NCBI GenBank assembly: GCA_021806355.1
Contig: JAJZXT010000073.1
Location: 1-10,802, forward strand
Length of the DNA: 10,802 nt
From: Thermoplasmata archaeon
Lineage (GTDB): Archaea > Thermoplasmatota > Thermoplasmata > Thermoplasmatales > Thermoplasmataceae
Direction: 5' to 3'
How positions within the stretch are numbered: position 1 is the first letter of the stretch; every line of letters starts with the position of its first letter. Under the pieces are notes generated by a model that saw only the letters and a list, made by a program, of their open reading frames with translations, did no database searches and was not told where the DNA came from. The translations under genes and the position numbers were made by a program. Below, one piece after another: positions 1 to 6,838 of the stretch.

Positions 1-501
1 TCCTCCAACCTTATCCCTGAGGACGACCGATGGATGTTCGTGACCTAAAATCGTCAACTTCCTGAAGGACCTGTCAGAATCCCCATGATAGATAAAATAT
101 CTCTCGTTTTCATACGTTTCTGACAAGACAAGATTTTTCTTTGAAAGTATTGATTTCAGGTAATTGTCGTGGTTTCCCCTGACAAAATAGAGCTCTACCC
201 TTTTCTCAAAGCGTTCTATGAAGTGAATGACATCTGTCCATTCCTGGGAAAGGTTCCTGGAAAATTCCTGCTTAAAATCACCATTTATTATTATCCTTCT
301 TGGATCATATCTCTCTATAATCTTTTCAACGGTTCCCTCTACATGGTCTCGCTGCAGCTTTGGAAGGTACAGTCCATGAAGGTTCATCTCTTCCTCAAAA
401 CCAAGGTGGAGATCTGATATGACAACGGACGACTCATCAGAAAGATATATGCATCCCAGTTCGCTGAGATAGACATCTTTCTCAATCTGCAACTCTTTCA
501 A
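1..501 (-). CDS. Metallophosphoesterase, archaeal SbcD/Mre11-related (COG1407-like), 3' end missing
   Basis: Calcineurin-like metallophosphoesterase; 167 residues are visible and the C-terminus is off the left edge. The metal-site motifs are in order: DLHLG (D30, H32), NGDFK (D75), RGNHD (N110, H111), YHGD (H139) and GHEHP (H154, H156), so the two-metal centre looks intact. The GHEHP followed by VVLRD and the overall order resemble the archaeal family of predicted phosphoesterases related to SbcD/Mre11 (COG1407/TIGR00024 type). The substrate is not known to me; members sit apart from true Mre11 and are not shown to be nucleases. The start is TTG at 501: an in-frame TAA lies two codons upstream, and no better start occurs before the first metal motif. 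A TATA-like element about 25 bp upstream suggests a leaderless transcript. The gene is divergent from pheS. Family is fairly sure, biochemical role unknown. Confidence 0.88.
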   Translation of the reverse strand, partial: MKELQIEKDVYLSELGCIYLSDESSVVISDLHLGFEEEMNLHGLYLPKLQRDHVEGTVEKIIERYDPRRIIINGDFKQEFSRNLSQEWTDVIHFIERFEKRVELYFVRGNHDNYLKSILSKKNLVLSETYENERYFIYHGDSDRSFRKLTILGHEHPSVVLRDKVGG

Positions 502-520
502 CCTTTACTTATGCGAATAT

Positions 521-531
521 AGCTTAAATAT
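521..531 (-). promoter_or_regulatory. TATA-like promoter element of the metallophosphoesterase gene
   Basis: On the minus strand the sequence CATATTTAAGC (531 to 521) is a good archaeal box A. Its centre lies about 25 bp before the TTG at 501, so the predicted transcription start falls on or next to the start codon. This is the usual geometry of leaderless genes in Thermoplasmata. The element is nearly self-complementary and could also fire rightwards (GCTTAAATATG on the plus strand), with a start near 552. Predicted from spacing only. Confidence 0.5.
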
Positions 532-799
532 GTTGATCTGAAAGCGAAGGGTGAAGATATGAATTTTTCCATTGTTCCCTTCAGGATAAATTTACTTCTC
601 CTTTCATGGCATTGACAGCTTATGTGTTTTCATGGTTCAGAATTCAATGCGATTAAGGTCCCCTGCCTTTGATTCATCCCCATACGGCCCTTTTGAACCC
701 TCCCTGCCAGACATATTTTTCCATTCAAACATCACTTATTCCCATAAAAGCGTGGCTAATAATGTCCTGAAAGAAGTTAAACAAATCAAACCCCTCCAT

Positions 800-822
800 C
801 CGGAATCTAATGAAGATTCTGG
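800..822. repeat. 9-bp inverted repeat upstream of the pheS promoter
   Basis: The arms CCGGAATCT (800-808) and AGATTCTGG (814-822) are complementary over nine pairs, with one G-U/G-T position, around a 5-nt centre (AATGA). No T-run follows, so it is unlikely to be a terminator. It ends about 14 bp before the predicted TATA element of pheS. That is a usual place for an archaeal activator or regulator site at DNA level. As RNA it would form a compact hairpin near the 3' end of any rightward transcript from the gap. It lies inside the doubtful 69-codon ORF. Function unknown. Confidence 0.5.
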
Positions 823-835
823 TGCTGCTCGCAAA

Positions 836-845
836 GGTTAAATCA
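836..845 (+). promoter_or_regulatory. TATA-like promoter element of pheS
   Basis: GGTTAAATCA has a TTAAAT core at 838-843, centred about 25 bp before the GTG at 865. The predicted transcription start therefore coincides with the start codon, giving a leaderless pheS mRNA. There is no Shine-Dalgarno sequence before the GTG, which fits. A second AT-rich stretch at 846-854 is too close to serve this start. Confidence 0.5.
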
Positions 846-864
846 AATTATTAGCTTTGGATTT

Positions 865-2355
865 GTGGAAATCAGCGAAAATGAGAGCATCCTGCTATTC
901 TTTCTCTTTGAAAAGGGACCGGATTCTACGATTCCTGAAGAAAATGCGTTGAATTCCGGCCTTTCTGCGGAGGAGATTAGGAGCGCTTCCTCCTGGCTCA
1001 AAATTAAGGGTCTCATTGACATTATAGAAGAAAAGGAAACCAGATATGAACTGGGAGAGGAGGGCTTTTTATATCTTGAAGATCAATTTCCTGAGGAAAG
1101 GCTCATTTCCCTTCTTAGGGAGAGGAAGGAGATACCAGTTAATGAAATTGCATCTATTTTCAGGGAGCCATCGAATAGAATAGCGCTTGCCCAAGCGGCG
1201 AAGCTGGGCTTCCCACCCATGAATGGGAAACTGGCATGGGACGATAGTAAAGGTTCAAAAGCGTTAAAGGAGATAGAAGAGAGGAGGGAGATCCTGGAAA
1301 AAATAAAGGATGGGACCCTCCAAAGGGGAACAGGGGATAAGATTCTTGATCATCTCTTAAAAAGGGGCAATGTCATAGTCAAGAAACAAATTTCAAGAAA
1401 GATATTCCAGATCAGGGAACCGGGAAAAGAATATGTGAAGTCAAACCCAAGCAGGCAAACTATAGGTGAGATATCCCCTGAAATTCTTCTTAGTGGATCA
1501 TGGAGAGATAAAGCGCTGAGGAAATACGATCTTAACCTTCACGGAAAACATGTTGAGAGGGTTGGCAGGCATCCTCTGGATTACCTTATCCGGGAAATCA
1601 GGAGTATATTCCTTGAGATGGGTTTTACAGAAATGGTTGGCAACTACGTTGAATCAACAGGATGGAACATGGATTCACTATTTATTCCGCAGGATCACCC
1701 GGCAAGAGATATGCAGGACACATTCTACCTGAGTTCCAAGAATAGACCTGAATTTTCTGAGGAGGAGATAAAACTTTTCAGGAAGTTTGGAAGAATACAG
1801 ACCAATGGCCTTGCCGGGTATAAGGGCTATGGTGGGAAGTGGAACCTTGAGGAATCAAAGAAACTTGTCTTAAGAACTCACACGACACCAAACACTATCA
1901 GATATCTTGCGAGGCATAAGAATGAGGAATGCGGGTTTTTTTCCGTTGATAAAGTTTTCAGGCACGAAAGCGTGGACTGGAAACATCTTGCAGAATTCCA
2001 CCAGATAGAAGGGGCAGTTCAATCAAGGCAGACCTCACTTGCTACCCTGAAGTGGTTCCTGAAGTATTTCTATGAACGGCTGGGATTCAGGGATATAAGA
2101 TTGGTTCCTTCGTACTATCCATACACGGAGCCCAGCATGGATGTCGTTGTCAGGATAAATGGAAAGGATGTTGAACTTGGTGGATCGGGAATTTTCAGGC
2201 CGGAGGTTCTCAAGCCGCTAGGGATAAAATACCCTGTCATGGCCTGGGGATTGGGATTGGAAAGGCTCGCCCTCACCTATTATGGGCTGGAAGATCTGCG
2301 CCAGCTATATGAGAGTGACATAGAATGGCTGAGAAATTTCAAGGTCAGAATCTAA
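865..2355 (+). CDS. pheS: Phenylalanyl-tRNA synthetase alpha subunit (archaeal type)
   Basis: Class II aminoacyl-tRNA synthetase subunit that with PheT charges tRNA-Phe in the cytoplasm. At 496 residues it has the normal archaeal/eukaryotic alpha length. The N-terminal ~190 residues are charged and helical, fitting the winged-helix tRNA-contact domains of this class. The catalytic core starts near residue 233 (motif 1 around HPLDYLIREI, 236-245). Also visible are RTHTTP (337-342), motif 2 FRHE (365-368) with FHQIEG (378-383), the substrate-pocket signatures EPSM (422-425) and FRPEV (444-448), and motif 3 GLGLERL (462-468). All key residues appear intact. The start is GTG at 865: a stop lies in frame at 811 and no ATG follows before conserved sequence. 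pheT is not adjacent; the next gene is convergent and unrelated, so the alpha and beta genes are unlinked here or lie outside the window. A regulatory inverted repeat may lie upstream. Confidence 0.97.
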   Translation: MEISENESILLFFLFEKGPDSTIPEENALNSGLSAEEIRSASSWLKIKGLIDIIEEKETRYELGEEGFLYLEDQFPEERLISLLRERKEIPVNEIASIFREPSNRIALAQAAKLGFPPMNGKLAWDDSKGSKALKEIEERREILEKIKDGTLQRGTGDKILDHLLKRGNVIVKKQISRKIFQIREPGKEYVKSNPSRQTIGEISPEILLSGSWRDKALRKYDLNLHGKHVERVGRHPLDYLIREIRSIFLEMGFTEMVGNYVESTGWNMDSLFIPQDHPARDMQDTFYLSSKNRPEFSEEEIKLFRKFGRIQTNGLAGYKGYGGKWNLEESKKLVLRTHTTPNTIRYLARHKNEECGFFSVDKVFRHESVDWKHLAEFHQIEGAVQSRQTSLATLKWFLKYFYERLGFRDIRLVPSYYPYTEPSMDVVVRINGKDVELGGSGIFRPEVLKPLGIKYPVMAWGLGLERLALTYYGLEDLRQLYESDIEWLRNFKVRI

Positions 2356-2359
2356 GCGC

Positions 2360-2376
2360 TTTCTTTTTTGATTTTG
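2360..2376 (+). terminator. T-rich archaeal terminator of pheS
   Basis: Five bases after the pheS stop comes TTTCTTTTTTGATTTT, a T-rich stretch on the coding strand typical of intrinsic archaeal termination. A short palindrome, AAGCGCTT (2354-2361), precedes it but is too short to be a stable hairpin. It lies in the 30-bp gap between the convergent stops of pheS and the amidohydrolase. No matching T-run is seen on the minus strand just past the amidohydrolase stop, so leftward transcripts may run antisense into pheS. Confidence 0.6.
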
Positions 2377-2385
2377 CTGCGTATT

Positions 2386-3675
2386 TTACTTAAAAGTGGC
2401 AAGCAGGTACTTCAAGGCAGATTTTCTCAACTTCTGAAGATTGTCAGACAACCTGAAATTCTCCTTAAGGATCCTTCCCTCAATAACCACCGTTTCAACA
2501 TTAGCAGGATTGGCACTGTATACAATGTTATTGACTGCATTGTTAAAGTTGGTTGGAATCATGTTTGCAGAATCTGAATTAATTACAACGAAGTCCGCCT
2601 TCTTGCCAACGTCTATGGATCCTATTGTATCATCGTGGAGTGCCCTGGCCCCGTTGACTGTTGCCATTTCAAGAGCCTGTGATACACTTATCAGTGATGG
2701 ATCCCATCTTGAATTCTTCATGGATATTGCCGAGTTCTTCACAACGCTGAACATATCGAGGGAGTTGTTGCTTCCGTTGCTGTCTGTACCCATGGAAATG
2801 TTAACGCCCATTTCGACCATTTCAGGAATGGGTGGAAGGCCCCCTACGCCAAGCTTTTCATTGCTTACTGAATTCCATGATATGCTGACACCATTCTTTC
2901 CCAGTGACCTGATCTCCGACAGGTTGACCCACACGGTATGCGCTGCGAGGAGATTTTCATTAAGGAATCCGATGTCGGCAAGTTTTTCCGTTGGCCGTTT
3001 ACCTCTTGATTTAAGGCAGTTATTGACTTCCTCCCGGGTCTCCGCAAGATGAGTGTGGATAATTGTGCCATGCTTCTTTGCAATTCCAAGGGCAGACTCG
3101 TATGTTGCATCTGAGGCAACATAGATTCCCTGCACCCCAATAGAAGGATGGATCATGCTGTTCTTTCCCTTATTGGCCTTTATGAAGTTTTCCGCATTGT
3201 CGAGTGGGTCGCCCGATTGCGTTGTGAATTCCTTATCCAGCGTGTTCCATGAAAGAAACCCCCTGATGCCTGTATCCTGGACTGCTCTTGCAATTACGTC
3301 CTCAGAGTAGTAAAGGTCTGCGAACGATGTTGTGCCTGATTCAATCATCTCCAATATACCGATGACAGAAGAATTGTAGATATCGTCATCTGTTCTTCCC
3401 GCGTCTAATTTAAAGGTTCTTTCAAGGAATTCTGAGAGTTTTACATCGTCCAGGAGTCCCTTGAACCTTGACATTGCAACATGATTGTGCGTGTTTATGA
3501 ATCCGGGAAAAATAAGTTTTGAATTGGCATCTATCACACTATCCGCATCAAATTCCGTATCAGAAATCTCTTTGATTTTTCCGCCCTCGGAAAGTATGCT
3601 TCCCTTATACGGCTTGAAACTTCCCTTGAATCCAATAATTATTCCGTTGTTAACGGCCAGTGTCTTCGATGGCAT
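2386..3675 (-). CDS. Amidohydrolase, 5'-methylthioadenosine/S-adenosylhomocysteine deaminase-like
   Basis: Cytoplasmic metal-dependent hydrolase of the COG0402 MTA/SAH/5'-deoxyadenosine deaminase group, which deaminates the adenine of SAM by-products. The length, 429 residues, is normal. Expected metal and catalytic residues are present: NTHNH (H63, H65), HTHLAE (H209, E212), AAH (H246) and GTD (D298). The C-terminal ADFVVI (360-365) and IVYSAN (384-389) are also characteristic. Two family signatures are altered: the usual HNPxSNxKL reads WNSVSNEKL, and GTDG reads GTDS. The exact substrate is therefore uncertain, and guanine- or cytosine-type deaminases remain possible. I chose ATG at 3675 (GGAG at 3680-3683, 4-nt spacing) over an in-frame TTG at 3699. 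It overlaps the upstream membrane gene by 26 bp, so it is probably translationally coupled to the envelope operon. A metabolic link to that operon is not evident. Confidence 0.85.
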   Translation of the reverse strand: MPSKTLAVNNGIIIGFKGSFKPYKGSILSEGGKIKEISDTEFDADSVIDANSKLIFPGFINTHNHVAMSRFKGLLDDVKLSEFLERTFKLDAGRTDDDIYNSSVIGILEMIESGTTSFADLYYSEDVIARAVQDTGIRGFLSWNTLDKEFTTQSGDPLDNAENFIKANKGKNSMIHPSIGVQGIYVASDATYESALGIAKKHGTIIHTHLAETREEVNNCLKSRGKRPTEKLADIGFLNENLLAAHTVWVNLSEIRSLGKNGVSISWNSVSNEKLGVGGLPPIPEMVEMGVNISMGTDSNGSNNSLDMFSVVKNSAISMKNSRWDPSLISVSQALEMATVNGARALHDDTIGSIDVGKKADFVVINSDSANMIPTNFNNAVNNIVYSANPANVETVVIEGRILKENFRLSDNLQKLRKSALKYLLATFK

Positions 3676-4528
3676 TAGACTCCATCTCTCCAAGTCCAAA
3701 GTTTTTTTGTTTTGATGAACGCCTCAGCCATATAAGGGAAACGAGTATGGCGATTGCTATGATCATGAGTTCCTCAAAGGATCCGCTTGCAAAACCGATG
3801 GCATAGGAAACGATGACAGTAATCATGCCTCCATAAAGGAAACCGTAGGCGATACCGTCCATATGTACCCTTTTTCTCCCCTCTGAAACAAAGAAGAAGT
3901 AAGAAATGACTCCTATAATTGATATGATGAAGGCGATATCCAAAGCATTGTTGAAAGCAGTGCTGACATGAAATATGATGCTTATGAATTCATACCCGAA
4001 GAAGAAAAGAGTGTAAAGGTTCATGCCAAAAAGAGCGTTTGCATAGGTAAAGGAAGTTATTATGTTTCCTCCAAGAAGGGAATTCATCTGGATTGCTACA
4101 ACCATGTCCAGAAGATCAGCCATTCCTATTACAAGATAGCTGAGTATTCTTTGAAGCTTCATTGAGAATGCCCCCTCTACGATAAAAATGAATGGAAGCG
4201 ACGTGAAGAACGTGAATACCAGGTTTTCAACGTAGGTTAGATTTGTAATCGGGGCATTGAAGTATTGCAAGATGAGGTAATTCTTTACGACGATGAGATG
4301 GAGAAAGACAAGGAAAAAGTAGGTGAACGTGAAGAGAAAAGCTAGTGGATATACGAATTTTCCATATTTTGGTATTACATTCTTTATGACCGGTATGGCG
4401 AATATTATCCAGTTGATGGGGTACATAACATATGAAATAACGTTGCTTTGCACATAGTAAAATGAATAAATCACGGGCGAAAGAATGAGAATGTTTGAAA
4501 TTATCTGCACCAACCGTTCCTTTATCAT
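3650..4528 (-). CDS. Polytopic membrane protein of unknown function
   Basis: A 292-residue, strongly hydrophobic protein with about eight or nine predicted membrane segments, near residues 8-26, 30-52, 60-83, 100-122, 126-150, 167-190, 196-214, 224-247 and 250-268. A short charged C-terminal tail follows (RRSSKQK from 269), probably cytoplasmic by the positive-inside rule. I do not recognise a family or catalytic motif. ATG at 4528 is preferred over an upstream TTG at 4576: it lies 4 bp after the DUF58 stop and has GGGGTG in the end of that gene as a possible ribosome site. Its 3' end overlaps the amidohydrolase by 26 bp. Position straight after moxR and DUF58 suggests it works with them in membrane or surface assembly, but this is inference from context. 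A run of seven A's falls near the 3' end of the coding strand. Confidence 0.8.
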   Translation of the reverse strand: MIKERLVQIISNILILSPVIYSFYYVQSNVISYVMYPINWIIFAIPVIKNVIPKYGKFVYPLAFLFTFTYFFLVFLHLIVVKNYLILQYFNAPITNLTYVENLVFTFFTSLPFIFIVEGAFSMKLQRILSYLVIGMADLLDMVVAIQMNSLLGGNIITSFTYANALFGMNLYTLFFFGYEFISIIFHVSTAFNNALDIAFIISIIGVISYFFFVSEGRKRVHMDGIAYGFLYGGMITVIVSYAIGFASGSFEELMIIAIAILVSLIWLRRSSKQKNFGLGEMESNAIEDTGR

Positions 4529-4532
4529 TTGA

Positions 4533-5855
4533 TCAGGCACCCCTGTTTGCCATTCTTCCAGTGGTATAATCTGCAATCATTTTTGGAAGGATTGTGCCTT
4601 CATTCGTGACCTGCACCCTCAATCCGAGATGGTTATAAGCGCGTGCCACAGTTTCCAGTCTTGCCCTTTCTGAGTTATACAGTGTTTCAGTGAGGTCCAT
4701 TATGGCATTATTGTCAGATTCAACGTAGTACCCCCTCGGATCCATTATATAGTTATACTGCTGCTTGCCAGAAAGGACATCCTTAGGAACCAGATCCTTG
4801 TCCAGGATAGCGTAATGTGGTGACATCAGGGTCAGGACCATTGCATTTTTCCTCAAATTCCTGCGAATAGACTCTGTTGCACTTGATATGGAAAATGTGC
4901 CTTCGGGCCTTATCTCAGCTACTGCCCTTTCAAGCTTGTTTACAACCTTTGAAGATTTCACCGGTGGAATGAATATGTCATGGACACTGGAATGAAGGAT
5001 ATACCCAACACCATCCCTATTCTTAAAGATGATATATGAGGCATTAATCACGCTAGCAAGAAAAGTGTCATAGAGCCTCCTGTTCTGGTCACCAATGTTC
5101 GTTCCTATGCTGTAGTCAATCAGGAACAGGACGTCAATCTGCCTTTCTTCCTCCCATTCCTTCACATACAAGTCGTCGCCATTGAGAATACCATACTTTG
5201 TCCACGCAACGTGCCTGAAATCATCCGACTCGTTGTATTGCCTCACGCCAAAGAAATTGTATCCCTGGCCAGCCTTTGCAGACCTGTGGATACCGGTAGT
5301 AAATATGAAGTTGCTCAGTCTTTCGCTCCTTTGCGTAAATGTATCTGAAGAGGATGGCCCCACCTTGACCTCATCAATTTTTTCCGAAACCATCTGAATA
5401 AAAGACAGCCTCATTGGATCTTCCGAATAAATCTTTATAGGCCCAACCTTGTATTTCCCTATTGAATTTGGCGCAATTTCGTAATGCTTCTCTATAACTT
5501 GACCGGGCTTTATGCTTACAAAACCAGAATAATCTCCATAAAGGCTGAAAACATCAGAAAGCGTGTCGAAATAATTGAAATATAATTTCTGTCTTGAATC
5601 ATTCCTGAAATAGAGGTTGACCTTAGTCTTATCCTTCTTTCTCATCACGTCATTCTGCAGTTCCCGCCTCACTTTTATATATTTGAGGTTTTTTCCAATT
5701 CGATTGTTAAATGCAATGATATTCAGGACAACGGAGAAAAAGATAAGAAGGAAGAATACCGTTAAAAACTCAAAACCGTATACACTGTATATTATTGACT
5801 CGAATATTCCGTAAATTAGGGCAGCTATTACAGCATAACCGGTTTTTTTTATCAT
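4533..5855 (-). CDS. DUF58 domain protein (von Willebrand A-like), membrane anchored
   Basis: A 440-residue protein of the DUF58 family, the usual partner of MoxR ATPases. Two membrane segments lie at about residues 5-24 and 27-49. A beta-rich linker region (75-165) follows, then the DUF58 signature FFGVRQYNESDDFRHVAW (201-218), comparable to the common G-x-R-x-Y-x-x-G-D-D-x-R-x-x-x-W pattern. Next is the vWA-like fold starting at VLFLIDYSIGTN (242-253). The metal site there reads D247-Y-S249-I-G251 instead of the usual DxSxS, so metal binding may be weakened. The soluble part should be cytoplasmic, where MoxR can reach it. The start ATG overlaps the moxR stop as ATGA (5852-5855) with no Shine-Dalgarno, indicating coupled translation. 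A run of eight A's directly follows the start (ATGAT, then A's), a possible slippage site. Family assignment is strong; the target is unknown. Confidence 0.93.
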   Translation of the reverse strand: MIKKTGYAVIAALIYGIFESIIYSVYGFEFLTVFFLLIFFSVVLNIIAFNNRIGKNLKYIKVRRELQNDVMRKKDKTKVNLYFRNDSRQKLYFNYFDTLSDVFSLYGDYSGFVSIKPGQVIEKHYEIAPNSIGKYKVGPIKIYSEDPMRLSFIQMVSEKIDEVKVGPSSSDTFTQRSERLSNFIFTTGIHRSAKAGQGYNFFGVRQYNESDDFRHVAWTKYGILNGDDLYVKEWEEERQIDVLFLIDYSIGTNIGDQNRRLYDTFLASVINASYIIFKNRDGVGYILHSSVHDIFIPPVKSSKVVNKLERAVAEIRPEGTFSISSATESIRRNLRKNAMVLTLMSPHYAILDKDLVPKDVLSGKQQYNYIMDPRGYYVESDNNAIMDLTETLYNSERARLETVARAYNHLGLRVQVTNEGTILPKMIADYTTGRMANRGA

Positions 5856-6838
5856 TTTGGAGGTTCTACCTCTGACATCACTTCATCTATTACTTTATAG
5901 GCAGCCTCTACAGGATTATCGGATGAATCCACAAGCGCCTCTGGCCTTAATATAATCCTGTGATTCAGCAGTTCATGTGCCATGTATGATATATCCTCAG
6001 GAATCACGTAAGATCTGCCATTTATAAGCGCATTTGCCCTGGCAGCATTCATGAACTTTACTGTGGTTCGCGGGCTTGCCCCCAGGTATATTTTGCTGCT
6101 TTCCCTTGTTTTCCTGATGAAATCCACCATGTAAGACTGGATATCCTTGGATATGTATACATGATCTACCAGGTCTCTTAATTGCAATATTTTATCAGGA
6201 TCAAGGTAGCTCATGGTGCTCAACGGCCTCAGATCCCTTCCCAGCATGCTCAGCTCCTGCTCCCTTGTGGGATATGTCAGTATGTATCTGAAAAGAAATC
6301 TGTCCATGAGAGCTTCAGCTACGGGGAAAGTTCCCTCCTGCTCAATTGGATTCTGTGTTGCAATAACGATGAAAGGTTTTGGAAGTAGTTTTATCTCCCC
6401 CCACACTGAAACCTGTTTCTCCTCCATCGTTTCAAGAAGTGCAGACTGAACCTTGGCAGGAGTCCTGTTGATTTCATCGGCAAGAAGCACATTGCAAAAA
6501 ACCGGTCCTGGCCTGAATTCCAGTTTTCTGGTTTCAAGGTTGAATATCATGTTGCCTGTTACATCTGAGGGGAGCATATCCGGAGTGAACTGGATCCTTT
6601 TGAAAACAACATTCAAATGCTTTGAGAACTCGTTTGCAAGATAGGTTTTTGCTAACCCGGGAACGCCTTCAAGCATTATGTGATTACTGCTGATCAAACT
6701 GATCAGCATGAACATCACGATCTTTTCGTATCCAATTACCCGTTGACCTATTTCGCTCTGCATGGAATAGACTATATTCCTTACTTCCTGCAGAGAATCC
6801 AAATTTATTTCTTCAAGCCTTTTTTCCTTTATCTCCAT
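5852..6838 (-). CDS. MoxR-family AAA+ ATPase
   Basis: A 328-residue AAA+ ATPase of the MoxR group, proposed to act as a chaperone that remodels or inserts metal into vWA-containing partners. Walker A is GVPGLAKT (58-65), Walker B is VLLADEIN (117-124), sensor 1 is ATQNP (160-164), the arginine-finger region is EALMDRF (175-181), and sensor 2 is GASPRT (253-258). All are intact, so it should be active. The start ATG at 6838 has GAGGG at 6846-6850 with 7-nt spacing and is preferred over TTG at 6844. It overlaps the upstream single-TM gene by 26 bp, and its stop overlaps the DUF58 start (ATGA). This moxR-DUF58 pair is the core of the operon. The gene has no recognised specific symbol in this lineage. 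Confidence 0.95.
   Translation of the reverse strand: MEIKEKRLEEINLDSLQEVRNIVYSMQSEIGQRVIGYEKIVMFMLISLISSNHIMLEGVPGLAKTYLANEFSKHLNVVFKRIQFTPDMLPSDVTGNMIFNLETRKLEFRPGPVFCNVLLADEINRTPAKVQSALLETMEEKQVSVWGEIKLLPKPFIVIATQNPIEQEGTFPVAEALMDRFLFRYILTYPTREQELSMLGRDLRPLSTMSYLDPDKILQLRDLVDHVYISKDIQSYMVDFIRKTRESSKIYLGASPRTTVKFMNAARANALINGRSYVIPEDISYMAHELLNHRIILRPEALVDSSDNPVEAAYKVIDEVMSEVEPPK

Larger units (their letters stand above)
502..864. other. Divergent intergenic region, no convincing gene
   Basis: This 363-bp gap separates the phosphoesterase from pheS. It contains the two predicted promoters, an inverted repeat at 800-822 and only weak coding candidates. One is an 18-codon plus-strand ORF at 559-615 (MNFSIVPFRINLLLLSWH) preceded at 550-554 by GGTGA, a good Shine-Dalgarno match. 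The other is a 69-codon ORF at 632-841 with no Shine-Dalgarno or well-placed TATA box and no recognisable family. Neither was called as a gene. I looked for tRNA, SRP RNA and RNase P signature sequences and saw none. A short non-coding RNA running rightwards from the TATA-like box near 527 towards the inverted repeat is possible but unsupported. Confidence 0.6.

Noticed and set aside
632..841. 69-codon plus-strand ORF (starts MVQNSMRLRSPAFDSS) in the gap before pheS
   Set aside because: No Shine-Dalgarno, no well-placed TATA box, no recognisable family, and it contains the inverted repeat. Kept only as a doubtful candidate in the intergenic entry.
502..864. tRNA or other structured RNA gene in the intergenic region
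   Set aside because: No T-loop GGTTC-A consensus in a cloverleaf context and no SRP or RNase P core motifs on either strand.
2441..3052. 203-codon plus-strand open frame inside the amidohydrolase region
   Set aside because: It is antisense to a gene with intact catalytic motifs and has no protein signature of its own.
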